A program made the translations under genes and the position numbers. The notes under the pieces are model-generated. The model searched no databases, was not told the DNA's origin, and saw nothing but the letters and a program-made list of their open reading frames with translations. Below are positions 8,934 through 16,899 of a stretch of 33,072 nucleotides of DNA, piece after piece. This DNA comes from Deltaproteobacteria bacterium (GTDB lineage: Bacteria; Desulfobacterota; Desulfarculia; Adiutricales; Adiutricaceae): assembly GCA_031264185.1 (NCBI GenBank), contig JAISEL010000068.1, forward strand, positions 1-33,072. The letters are read 5' to 3'. Position 1 is the stretch's first letter. Each line of letters begins with the position of its first letter.

Positions 8934-9654
8934 CCGGTTCCTCACAGCTTCTCCCCGCCCAGGCTGACCAGGGCCACAGTTCAGCCGGATAAGATAAAAA
9001 TGTTTTAATGACTCTTTCCACCGGATGAGTCAGTTCCAGGCGGCAGGCCCACAGACCGATAGCCGGGTTCAGGGGGGAGGGATTGAGCCGACCGCCGTAA
9101 CGGCTGTCCCCTATGATAGGAAAGCCTGAAATGGCTGTCTGGGCTCTTATCTGGTGCTTAAAGCCGGTTATAAGTTTCACCTTAAGCATTGCCGCTGCCT
9201 CATTTTCCCATAGCCCGGCAGCTTGAGTCTCATATTCCAGGACAGCCCGGGAGGATTTTTCCCCCGCCAGGGCCAAAACGGTCCGATCGCCAGCCCTTCT
9301 GAGATTATGCTCCAAATGTCCGTCTTGGGGGGGTTGACCGGAAACCAAAGCCAGGTAATACTTACAGACGGTCCTTTCCCTGAACTGGACCGCCAGTCTT
9401 TGGGCCGCCTTGGATGTTTTAGCCAGAACCATCAAACCGCCTGCCCCGAGATCAAGACGGTGGCAAAGACCGATATAAGCCCGGCCTGGTTTGCGGCCGG
9501 AGACCTCCAGATATTTCCGGCCCCATTCCAGAACATCCGGCCGCGAACTGCCGTCGGCTTGGGACAGCCAGCCAGGAAACTTCTGAATAACAAGCAGGTG
9601 GCGGTCTTCAAAAATAATAAGCGGCTCTGTAATCGGAGCAGTTTTTAAAACCAT
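8920..9654 (-). CDS. RluA-family RNA pseudouridine synthase
   Basis: The protein isomerises uridine to pseudouridine in rRNA or tRNA. The 244-aa chain lacks the N-terminal S4 domain and starts directly with the catalytic fold, IIFEDRHLLVIQKFPG. The key motif HRLD is at 65-68 and Asp68 is the expected nucleophile. It continues LGAGGLMVLAKTSKAA, where most RluA proteins have R-x-T-S-G-L, a mild deviation. KYYLALVSG and GFKHQIRAQ are further family motifs. Which uridine is modified cannot be told. It overlaps the 130-aa gene downstream and is divergent from the RsmG-SpoU fusion 51 bases away, which places two RNA-modification genes back to back. Confidence 0.88.
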   Translation of the reverse strand: MVLKTAPITEPLIIFEDRHLLVIQKFPGWLSQADGSSRPDVLEWGRKYLEVSGRKPGRAYIGLCHRLDLGAGGLMVLAKTSKAAQRLAVQFRERTVCKYYLALVSGQPPQDGHLEHNLRRAGDRTVLALAGEKSSRAVLEYETQAAGLWENEAAAMLKVKLITGFKHQIRAQTAISGFPIIGDSRYGGRLNPSPLNPAIGLWACRLELTHPVERVIKTFLSYPAELWPWSAWAGRSCEEPDDDV

Positions 9655-9675
9655 ACGCCCGGCCCGGATTTTTAT

Positions 9676-9701
9676 GTCTCTGGCCGGTCAGGGCCGGAGA
9701 C
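9676..9701 (+). promoter_or_regulatory. Leader hairpin that sequesters the Shine-Dalgarno of the fusion gene
   Basis: GTCTCTGGCC (9676-9685) pairs with GGCCGGAGAC (9692-9701), ten pairs including one G-U, around the loop GGTCAG. The GGAG at 9696-9699 is the only Shine-Dalgarno for the ATG at 9706 and lies wholly inside the stem. Translation of the methyltransferase fusion may therefore be low or regulated. Confidence 0.5.
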
Positions 9702-9705
9702 AAAG

Positions 9706-11166
9706 ATGCTGTTTGACAAAAAGAGAGCCCAAAATCTGCTTCTGGAATTTACTTTAGCCGGTCTCAATTTAAGTAATTTACAGTGGCAAAGATTTTTGCG
9801 TCTGGACAATTTGCTGGTCCAAAATATTGACGAACTTGATCTGACCAGAACTGACCCGAAAATGTTTATCTTAAAACATTATCTGGATTCGGCTGCGGCC
9901 GCCGGGCTTATGACCGAACCAGCCGGTCCCGTTTTAGATTTAGGTTCCGGAGCCGGGTTTCCGGGCCTGCCGATAGGTATTATAAAACCCGACTGGCCCA
10001 TTATTTTAGCCGAACCGAGACTTATGAGACTGGCTTTTATTGACCAGGCTCTGGCTGTTTTAGGCTTGCCGAACATTAACGTCTATCCCCATAAAGTAGG
10101 GGCCAGCTTCAGCCTGCCGATTGATTCAATTATTACCAGAGATTTCGGGCCGCTAAAAGACATTCTGGAACTGGCCGCCCCCATCCTGCCGGAAGGCGGC
10201 CGGGTGTTTTTAATGAAAGGCTCCCAGGCGGAAGAAGAAATAGCTGAGGCCAAAAGCTGTCCGGCCTGGTCCCAGTTTGGCGATCCGGATGTTAAATACT
10301 ACCGCATAGGTCCTTTGGAACGCTCCTTTTTAACTTTAAAGAAAATAAAGGCCCCAAAGGCCAAAAGCTTCTTAAAACCCCGATGGTCTTATAATTCTCT
10401 GGAAATAGCCAGCCGCCGGAACAGCCAGTTTAAAGCCTGGCTAAAACTTCTGGAAGGCCGGAATCTAAGAAAATACGGCCAGACTCTGGCATCTGGCCAT
10501 AAAATTGTTAAAGAAATCTTATCCGGCCGCGAGGACCTGATTTTAGGCCTTTTAGCCGTCAAACCCCGGGACCTGGACGGTTTTCAGGTCAATGACCGGG
10601 TGCCGGTCTATTTTATAAGGCCGGAGATATTCCCGGCCCTTGATGTCCTGGGGACAGGGGGACCTCTAATCTGGCTGAAAACCCCGGAAATTCCCCCTTG
10701 GGATATCAATATGTCCCGGCTCAATCCGTGGCTTCTGGTGCCTTTCCAGGACCCTGTAAACGTCGGAGCCGTCATCAGAACAGCGGCGGCCATGGATTCG
10801 GCTGTGGTCTTACTGAAGGAGGCAGCCAGTCCTTACCATTACAAAGCAGTTCGGACGGCCGGTCCGGCTGTTTTTCAGGTGCCGCTGTTCCGGGGACCAG
10901 GCTATAAGGATCTCCCGGATTTAAACCGGGACGATCTTATGGCTCTCTCTCCCCGTGGCCTGGATATCTACCAGTGGACTGAGCCTTCCGGCGGAGTTGG
11001 TCTCGTTCTGGGTCCGGAAGGGCCTGGGCTGGAGGCTCTGTGGCCAGAGAACAAAAAACTTTCCATTCCAATGAAATCAGGAGTAGAATCATTAAACGGA
11101 GCAGCCGCCGCAGCTATGGCTCTGGCTATTTTAAAGACCAGACACAGGCAGGAGCTGACAGATTAA
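9706..11166 (+). CDS. Fusion: RsmG 16S rRNA methyltransferase + SpoU/TrmH-family RNA methyltransferase
   Basis: One 486-aa frame carries two enzymes. Residues 1 to about 210 are RsmG-like (m7G527 of 16S rRNA): LKHYLDSAA, the SAM loop LDLGSGAGFPGLPI around 77-90, then ITRDFGPL. Residues from about 225 are a SpoU-type 2'-O-methyltransferase. Its substrate-binding domain has LLEGRNLRKYGQ and LASGHKIVKEIL. The knotted domain has motif 1 NVGAVIRTA at 352-360, motif 2 VLGPEGPGL at 434-442 and motif 3 LSIPMKSGVESLNGAAAA at 452-469. All three SpoU motifs are present, with Gly/Ala replacing the usual Val-Ser after SLN. No stop or internal start interrupts the join. The Shine-Dalgarno GGAG is buried in a leader hairpin. 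Confidence 0.9.
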   Translation: MLFDKKRAQNLLLEFTLAGLNLSNLQWQRFLRLDNLLVQNIDELDLTRTDPKMFILKHYLDSAAAAGLMTEPAGPVLDLGSGAGFPGLPIGIIKPDWPIILAEPRLMRLAFIDQALAVLGLPNINVYPHKVGASFSLPIDSIITRDFGPLKDILELAAPILPEGGRVFLMKGSQAEEEIAEAKSCPAWSQFGDPDVKYYRIGPLERSFLTLKKIKAPKAKSFLKPRWSYNSLEIASRRNSQFKAWLKLLEGRNLRKYGQTLASGHKIVKEILSGREDLILGLLAVKPRDLDGFQVNDRVPVYFIRPEIFPALDVLGTGGPLIWLKTPEIPPWDINMSRLNPWLLVPFQDPVNVGAVIRTAAAMDSAVVLLKEAASPYHYKAVRTAGPAVFQVPLFRGPGYKDLPDLNRDDLMALSPRGLDIYQWTEPSGGVGLVLGPEGPGLEALWPENKKLSIPMKSGVESLNGAAAAAMALAILKTRHRQELTD

Positions 11167-11251
11167 GAGGCCGACAGAAGAGTTAACCTCGGTCAGCCTC
11201 TAAGGTGAGTTATCCTTAAACAGCTTTCAGCGGTCCAAGGGAAAAGGGGAG

Positions 11252-11455
11252 TTAGACCTTAATGTCCAGTTTGGTCCCCAGTCCGGTTAATAAGGCCACG
11301 GCCTGCAGGGTGGTTTGCTGCTGCTGCAGAGCCAGCTGCTGTTCAGCCACCAGCTGAACCGTCTTGATAGCCAGCTCCGTCTGCTGTTTCTGCCCCTCGA
11401 AAAGGGTATTCACCAGCTTGCCGGGCAGGCTGTTAGCGGTGAGGAGCGGAGTCAT
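11252..11455 (-). CDS. YjfB-like putative motility protein
   Basis: The 67-aa protein is Gln-rich and helical (EQQLALQQQQTTLQ in the middle) and ends in GLGTKLDIKV. The YjfB_motility family has this size, a Gln/Met-rich helix and a C-terminal LG-x-x-[IL]D-[IV]-[KR]-V ending. The function of that family is not established. GGAGGG six bases before the ATG is a strong Shine-Dalgarno. A sigma-28-like promoter lies about 50-80 bases upstream, which agrees with a motility role. Confidence 0.6.
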   Translation of the reverse strand: MTPLLTANSLPGKLVNTLFEGQKQQTELAIKTVQLVAEQQLALQQQQTTLQAVALLTGLGTKLDIKV

Positions 11456-11506
11456 TTTTACCCTCCATGGTCAAGATAAAGGTTTTAGTCATTAAAACCC
11501 ATATAC

Positions 11507-11534
11507 TTATCGGAAAATTGGAGGATAAACTTAA
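11507..11534 (-). promoter_or_regulatory. Sigma-28-like promoter of the YjfB-like gene
   Basis: Read leftwards, TTAAGTTT (11534-11527) is followed by 12 bases and TCCGATAA (11514-11507). The FliA consensus is TAAAGTTT-N11-GCCGATAA, so both boxes match closely and the spacing is one base long. Confidence 0.5.
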
Positions 11535-11579
11535 AGATGAAGTAAAATTTAAATAATATGAAGTGATTTTAAAATAATT

Positions 11580-11870
11580 TCACTCACTTCCCTGGTCAAC
11601 CATATTCCTAAGTTCTTTGCCGACCTTGAAAAAAGGCATCTTCTTAGCTTTAACCGCAATTGCGCCGCCACTTTTGGGATTTCGGCCCTGATACGGCGGA
11701 TAATGCTTGATCCGAAAAGAGCTGAACCCCCTCAGTTCCACTCTGTCACCTTCCAGGAGGGCATCAACAATAGAATCAAAGAAGATATTTACGACTTTTT
11801 CAGCTATTTTTAGATTAAGTCTGGTAGTATCTGCTAATTCCTGAGTCAACTGAGACTTATTCATGGTCAT
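11580..11870 (-). CDS. HU/IHF-family DNA-bending protein
   Basis: This is a nucleoid-associated dimeric protein that bends DNA. The 96-aa chain has two N-terminal helices (NKSQLTQELAD, IAEKVVNIFFDSIVDALLEG), then the beta saddle RVELRGFSSFRIKHYPPYQGRNPKSG with the intercalating-proline arm RNPKSG. The C-terminal KAKKMPFFKVGKELRNMV completes the fold. VNIFFDSIVDAL and FFKVGKEL favour the IHF-beta-like subgroup common in deltaproteobacteria, but HU cannot be excluded. A second in-frame ATG two codons later is an alternative start. Transcription is leftwards towards the YjfB-like gene. Confidence 0.9.
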   Translation of the reverse strand: MTMNKSQLTQELADTTRLNLKIAEKVVNIFFDSIVDALLEGDRVELRGFSSFRIKHYPPYQGRNPKSGGAIAVKAKKMPFFKVGKELRNMVDQGSE

Positions 11871-12575
11871 TTAGCCACCCAAAGTGCAGACAAAGAACTC
11901 GCAAAATAAGTATCCTGATTAAAATTTAAAAGCCTAAAAACCGGGCAAGTGACTGAAACCCCAATTTTGGCCTTTGTCTTAAAATTGCTGTCTTAAACCT
12001 CGGAAAAAAATGAACAATAAAACGATAATAATCTTTAATTTACTGTCATGGATCATAAATGTCAAGGGAAATAAGTCCCGGACCGCAGATTTAGACCGCT
12101 TTGGTCCCAGATTTAGCCTATATCACTTTTTTAAAGAGCCTCAGGCCAGGCCGCTTATAGCTTATGGCTTATAATTTTTCTGTTTTGCCTTTTTTACTGC
12201 CTTTTTTAGGAATTATTTTAATTTCTTTAATTTCATAGTATTTTTACAGCCTATTTTATAGATTTGAAGAAATAATCGGACAACTTTTTAAGACCGCGCC
12301 CGGTCTGTATTTTTAAAAGGCCCGTCACTGTCAGCAGAAGACCTCTGCGGCCTCTGGACAAAGTAGGGTCAAAAATTTATAATTTTGGCGTTTTTAAAAT
12401 ATTATCTCTCGTCTTAGGCCTTTTACAGGTTTCACAAGGATTGGCCGGGGATATTCAAAATAACGCCGTCAGCCCATATTTCCCGAGCTTTCGGTCTCCG
12501 GCTGAATGCGTTTACGGCCGCATTGCTTCTTATATTTCACATTTTTTTTGCTAAAATAAATACACGGTTTTCATT
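11871..12575. other. Intergenic region between the IHF/HU and HD-GYP genes
   Basis: About 700 AT-rich bases between divergent genes. I find no open frame, tRNA or clear terminator. It probably carries the leftward promoter of the IHF/HU gene and the rightward promoter of the HD-GYP gene. The bases before 12576 (GCTAAAATAAATACACGG) give no strong Shine-Dalgarno. Confidence 0.6.
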
Positions 12576-13844
12576 ATGCTACTTTTTTCAATAAGTCCAG
12601 TCAATTTGATGCACACTTTAGCCATGGCTCTGGATCTGGCCGTCGACGGGGTCAGTCTTCACCAAAAAAGAGTTGCCATCATGTGCAGTTACATTGCCGA
12701 AAAAATGAGCATCAAGCTCCACGAAGAGCAGGCTCTGTTAAGCGCGGCTCTGATGCACGACATAGGGGCCGCCTCCTTCAGCGATGAACGCAAAAGAATC
12801 TCTGACCCGAAACTGACCGGGTCTAACCCCATGGTCATCTTTGTTCACGCCGAAAACGGCTATATTCTTCTAAAAGACTCCGAGCCTTTCTCCTTTATCG
12901 CCGAAACCATCCGGCATCACCACGACAACTGGTCAGGCGGAAATCCATCGGGCCTGTCCGGGGATCAAATTCCCCTCCACTCCCGGATCATCCATTTAGC
13001 CGACCGGGTGGACATAAACATTGACAAAAATAAGCCCATCCTAGCCTGCCGCAGTGATCTGAAAAAATTGATAGAGGCCAACCGGGGCCGGAACTTTGAC
13101 CCCATGGTTGTGGACGCCTTTATGGAATGCTCGGAAAAAGAAAGCTTCTGGCTGGATTTAACCATCCCCGATTATGTCAATTCCTTTAAAAACCGCATGA
13201 ACTTAGGCGGCACCCCTTACAATATGGCCGATCTGGTTAAGATCGCCGAACTGTTTGCCACCTTAATCGACCGCATGAGCCGCTTTACGGCTACCCATTC
13301 CCGCAGCGTCTCCGGAGTGGCCGTCTTTCTGGCTCAGGTCCACGGCTTCAGCGAATCGGAACTGCATTTAGTTAAAATTTCCGGCTTGCTCCACGACCTG
13401 GGCAAACTTTCCATCCCCAATAAAATCTTAGAAAAACCTGGGCCCTTGGATCCCCAGGAACAGATGACTGTCCGGCAGCACACATTTTTTACCTACCGGA
13501 TCCTCTCCCAGATAGAACAGATGGAGACCGTGGCCGGCTGGGCCGCTTTTCATCACGAAACTCTGGACGGCAAAGGCTATCCGTTTAAAATTGACGCCTC
13601 TGATCTGTCCATCGGCTCCAGAATCATGGCCGTAGCCGATATCTTCGTGGCTCTGACCGAAAACCGGCCCTACCGTCAGAAATTGCCCCAGCATACTGTG
13701 GAAAAGATCATGATGTCTATGGTCGATAACAACAAAATAACCGCCAGCGTGGTCCACAATCTTCTGACCAATTACAAGACCGCCGAACAGATTGTCTTAA
13801 GTCAGGAAAACTGGACCCAGCCCGCCACGGTCACCGAAGTCTGA
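12576..13844 (+). CDS. Tandem HD-GYP domain protein, probable cyclic-di-GMP phosphodiesterase
   Basis: The 422-aa protein has two HD-type modules. The C-terminal one is canonical: HDLGK at 273-277, QHTFFTYRIL, then HHETLDGKGYP at 326-336, and IMAVADIFVALTENRPYR. These are the metal ligands and GYP motif of enzymes that hydrolyse cyclic di-GMP. The N-terminal one (about 12-190) keeps HD at 61-62 and HHH at 114-116. It has GGNP where a GYP motif would stand, so it looks degenerate and may be regulatory. There is no receiver, PAS or membrane domain. No good ribosome-binding site is visible, so the exact start is uncertain (Met12 is an alternative). With the motility-type promoters nearby, control of swimming versus attachment is plausible. 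Confidence 0.85.
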   Translation: MLLFSISPVNLMHTLAMALDLAVDGVSLHQKRVAIMCSYIAEKMSIKLHEEQALLSAALMHDIGAASFSDERKRISDPKLTGSNPMVIFVHAENGYILLKDSEPFSFIAETIRHHHDNWSGGNPSGLSGDQIPLHSRIIHLADRVDINIDKNKPILACRSDLKKLIEANRGRNFDPMVVDAFMECSEKESFWLDLTIPDYVNSFKNRMNLGGTPYNMADLVKIAELFATLIDRMSRFTATHSRSVSGVAVFLAQVHGFSESELHLVKISGLLHDLGKLSIPNKILEKPGPLDPQEQMTVRQHTFFTYRILSQIEQMETVAGWAAFHHETLDGKGYPFKIDASDLSIGSRIMAVADIFVALTENRPYRQKLPQHTVEKIMMSMVDNNKITASVVHNLLTNYKTAEQIVLSQENWTQPATVTEV

Positions 13845-13870
13845 TCCTGCGCCGCTAAAAACGGAAATGA

Positions 13871-13911
13871 AACCTGAAAATGCCATGGTTCATCCCTGGT
13901 TTTTTCAGGTT
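13871..13911 (+). terminator. Terminator-like hairpin after the HD-GYP gene
   Basis: AACCTGAAAA (13871-13880) pairs perfectly with TTTTCAGGTT (13902-13911) around a 21-base loop, 27 bases after the stop codon. The A/T-rich base of the stem can act as a terminator in either direction, but the loop is long. Confidence 0.45.
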
Positions 13912-15182
13912 CCTATCATTTCAGGCTTTTAATTCTCTGCCCTTAAAAAACCGGCAGGACCGCCGCGAATTCCCGAATCACCGGTCCGCCCGGCCTGGTG
14001 ACTCAGAGCCGACCGGAGCACGTCCCGCCTATTCGTCCGCCGCAGAGCAGATTTCGTTCGGAGCTTTATTGCGCCCAGGCCGGAGACAGGATTATTAAGG
14101 CCGATTGAAAGCCGGGCTCTGATAATGACCCGCACCAAAGTTCCAATTATCACCAGGCGCTGGGCTTTCAGGTATTTTTTTGATCAGAGGTTTGTCTTTA
14201 CCCCAATCCCGCCAATATGCCTGGCTTTCTCTCTGAAACAGTAAAAAAAGCTCAAAAGAATCAACGTTAATTTGGCGGCGATGCCGGCAGTTGCAGACAT
14301 TCCACCGCTTTCTGACGGCGGCCTTTCTGAATACCTCAGCCGGAGACAAAACTCCTGGCAGCCCGTTCAACTGTCTGCAAGTGAGGCTATGGAGGAAGGG
14401 CGCGGACCGGAAGTTAGGCCTATGTCTTTTAATGCGGCCGCTGGCTGTCAGCCTCCTTAAAATGGCTCAACCCGTTAGGGCCGGACTTTTACCGCCTCTT
14501 TCGCTGAATTAAGCCCTTATAAAATCCAGTATTGATTCTTAGAACCAAAAAATTCCGGCTCGGAGGAGATCCCGGACTGTCAGGCCGAAATATTACCTCG
14601 GCGGATTATTATGATAATCTATTTCTTCATTGATTTTACCTTATGATGATTTGTTTGTATCAAAATTATCCGCCGGGGTAATACTCTGAAATTGAGCGGC
14701 AGATTCTCCTCTCCTCTCGCCGGCCTTAGCCTCAGGCACTGGTGACCCGAGCCAGGACGGTCCTGCCAGCCTCTCACCTGCCCTTCCCTGAATTAACATA
14801 TTTTGCAGACATTTCCCAATATCCACAGAAACAGACAGCCGAACTGGGCAAAAAAAACTGCCCGAAATGGCGCTCTCAACTTACTTCATATTGCACCAAT
14901 TATACTGCGCCTGACCTGGAGTTCATGCCCTTTTTAGTCGAGCATTCTGGGGCTGGTCAAAAGGATTTTTCAGCCATTCCCGAGAAAAGAGATGCAGGAC
15001 AGCGGAATTTGCGGCTTTATAACCGCAACCCACAAACGGGCGCAGAATCACAGAATCATCATGACCGGAGCAGAGCCACTGAAGGCTTGACAATCAGTTA
15101 ATACTTTAATACTCTAAAAACGTCATTTCGAAGAAATTTATTTCTGTCTGGCGGTCTGATTTCAAACTAATTTTTGGGCTTT
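13912..15182. other. Gene-poor decayed region left of the AAA-ATPase pseudogene
   Basis: Several overlapping short frames occur on both strands, none with a recognisable family. On the minus strand, 14290-14370 encodes QLNGLPGVLSPAEVF, which faintly resembles the C-terminal end of IS30-type transposases. The rest of such a gene is absent. The MITE-like element at 14591-14683 lies here. I read the stretch as gene remains rather than active genes. Confidence 0.45.
14591..14683. mobile_element. MITE-like element, copy 1 (93 bp)
   Basis: Terminal inverted repeats of 26 bases at 14591-14616 and 14658-14683 differ at only three positions. The arms begin TATTACC and contain the core GGCGGAT. The interior of 41 bases has no coding capacity. 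The arms match those of the element at 17058-17239. The TA at each end could be a TA target duplication, as produced by IS630/Tc1-type transposases (inference). Confidence 0.65.
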
Positions 15183-16899
15183 ATGATGAAACTTTTACCA
15201 AGCGCCAATCCATCTTTTTCCTCAATGATAAATGGCAATCGAATCTATGTCGATAAAACGCAGCATATTTATAATTTGATTGCAGCAGATGATCTGTATT
15301 TTCTGTCCAGACCCCGCCGATTCGGAAAAAGCCTTTTAATCAGCGCTTTGAACTGCCTTTTCAAGGGTCAGCGTGAGCTTTTTAAAGGTCTGCGGATTGA
15401 CAGTTCCGATTATGATTGGCAGCCTTATCCCATAATTAATATCAGTTTTGGTGATGCCTACGCCCCGGATCTTGAGACTTTCAAGTCTTACCTGATGTCG
15501 ACACTGACAAATATTGCCGATGAAGAGGGGCTCCCGATATCTGACACTGTCCATTCTTCTTATTTCAGGAGTTTGATCGGAAAATTATCTGACAAATATA
15601 AGACAGAAGTTGTCCTCCTTATAGACGAATATGATGCCCCGATTGTTAATAATATTTTAAATGAGCCTTTGGCGGATAAGATACGGGAGCTGTTAAAGTC
15701 ATTTTACGGTGTCATCAAAACAAAATATGAGCTGCTGCGCTTCGTTTTTATTACCGGAGTGTCAAAATTTACCAAAACATCTCTCTTTTCCGAACTTAAT
15801 AGTTTGGTTGACCTGACGCTTGAATCGGATTACTCCAGTATTTGCGGTATTACCGAGGAAGAGCTGGTTTTTTATTTTCAGGATTATTTCCCGAACACTT
15901 TAGAAGATTTAATGAAATACAGTTATTTGCCTTCCGGCTCCACTGAAACTGATTTGTTAAATAAAATCCGGCACTTTTATGACGGTTACTCATGGGACGG
16001 CGAGACCAGAGTCTATAATCCCTGGTCCATTATGAATTTTTTAAGAAAAAAAACATTTAACTGTTTTTGGTATGAATCAGGCTCTCCCACTTTTTTTATT
16101 AAAGAAAAACAAAGTATATTTTAATTTTTTTGACAAAAACAATACAATTTCAGACCTTTCAAATGCTATTGAGATAGGCCGCTTTACTCCTAAAGCTTTA
16201 GCCTTCCAAACCGGATATTTAACTATTGATAAAGCAGACCGCACTAAAAGCACTCCTAGTTATTCGTTGAAAACTCCTAACTTCTAAGTTGAATACTCCC
16301 TTATGGTTTATTTATTGCACTATAATTGCAACAATATAACTGATATAGACGAATTTACTGCAAATTTAGAAGAAAAAGCGAATATTATCATACAAGCTAT
16401 CCTCGAAAAAGATGCCTCAACAGCCGCCAAAGCCTTTACCAGTTTTTTGGCAGGCATTGCCTATTCCCTTCATCTCTCTTATGAAGCTTATTATATGACA
16501 TTATTTTATTTTGTCTTTGTTTTAACCAGACAAAATCTTAAAAAACAAAAATCTGTCAGCGGCGGCATTCTGGATTGCGCTTTTGAGGCTCCCAATGGGG
16601 AAATATTTGTCTTTGAGATGAAACATGTCCCCTCCACTAAAAAAATAGAGGATACATCAATAGCTGAAGACAATAACGGAAAACCTGTCAAGAGTTTTAA
16701 AAAAGTTAAACTAAGCCAGCCTGAGATCAGCCGGGCTTTAGATAAAGCCGCTGAGGTGGCCATGAAACAGATTGAAGAAAATCAATATCCGGCCGAATAT
16801 TGGCAGTCCGGCCATAAAGTGTATCAAGTTGCTATAGCGGTTTGCGGTAGGGACAATGTCAGATTTGATTTTAAAGAATACGAACTGCCGAATTTGTAA
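15183..16899 (+). pseudogene. Broken AAA-ATPase-like / PD-(D/E)XK nuclease gene
   Basis: The gene belongs to the family with an AAA-ATPase-like N-terminal domain and a C-terminal PD-(D/E)XK domain, usually one chain of 500-570 aa. The N-terminal part has YVDKTQHIYNLI, the P-loop-like SRPRRFGKSL, LLIDEYDAPI as Walker B, and ITGVSKFTKTSLFS. The frame stops at 16124. Removing one T from the T7 tract at 16091-16097 joins GSPTF to LLKKNKVYFNFFDKN and on to ALAFQTGYLTI. That second frame then meets an in-frame TAA at 16285-16287 within NF*VEYSL. It reopens to the end, including GGILDCAFEAPNGEIFVFEMK with the nuclease Asp and Glu-x-Lys. So there is one frameshift and one nonsense codon. Met at 15183 or 15186 is the likely start; no Shine-Dalgarno is seen. 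Confidence 0.85.

Noticed and set aside
14290-14370. IS30-type transposase tail on the minus strand
   Set aside because: Only about 15 residues (QLNGLPGVLSPAEVF) resemble the family ending, with no DDE residues or inverted repeats nearby. Too weak to annotate.
14742-15101. 119-aa open frame on the + strand
   Set aside because: No known motif, starts just outside the MITE-like element, and composition is not convincingly coding.
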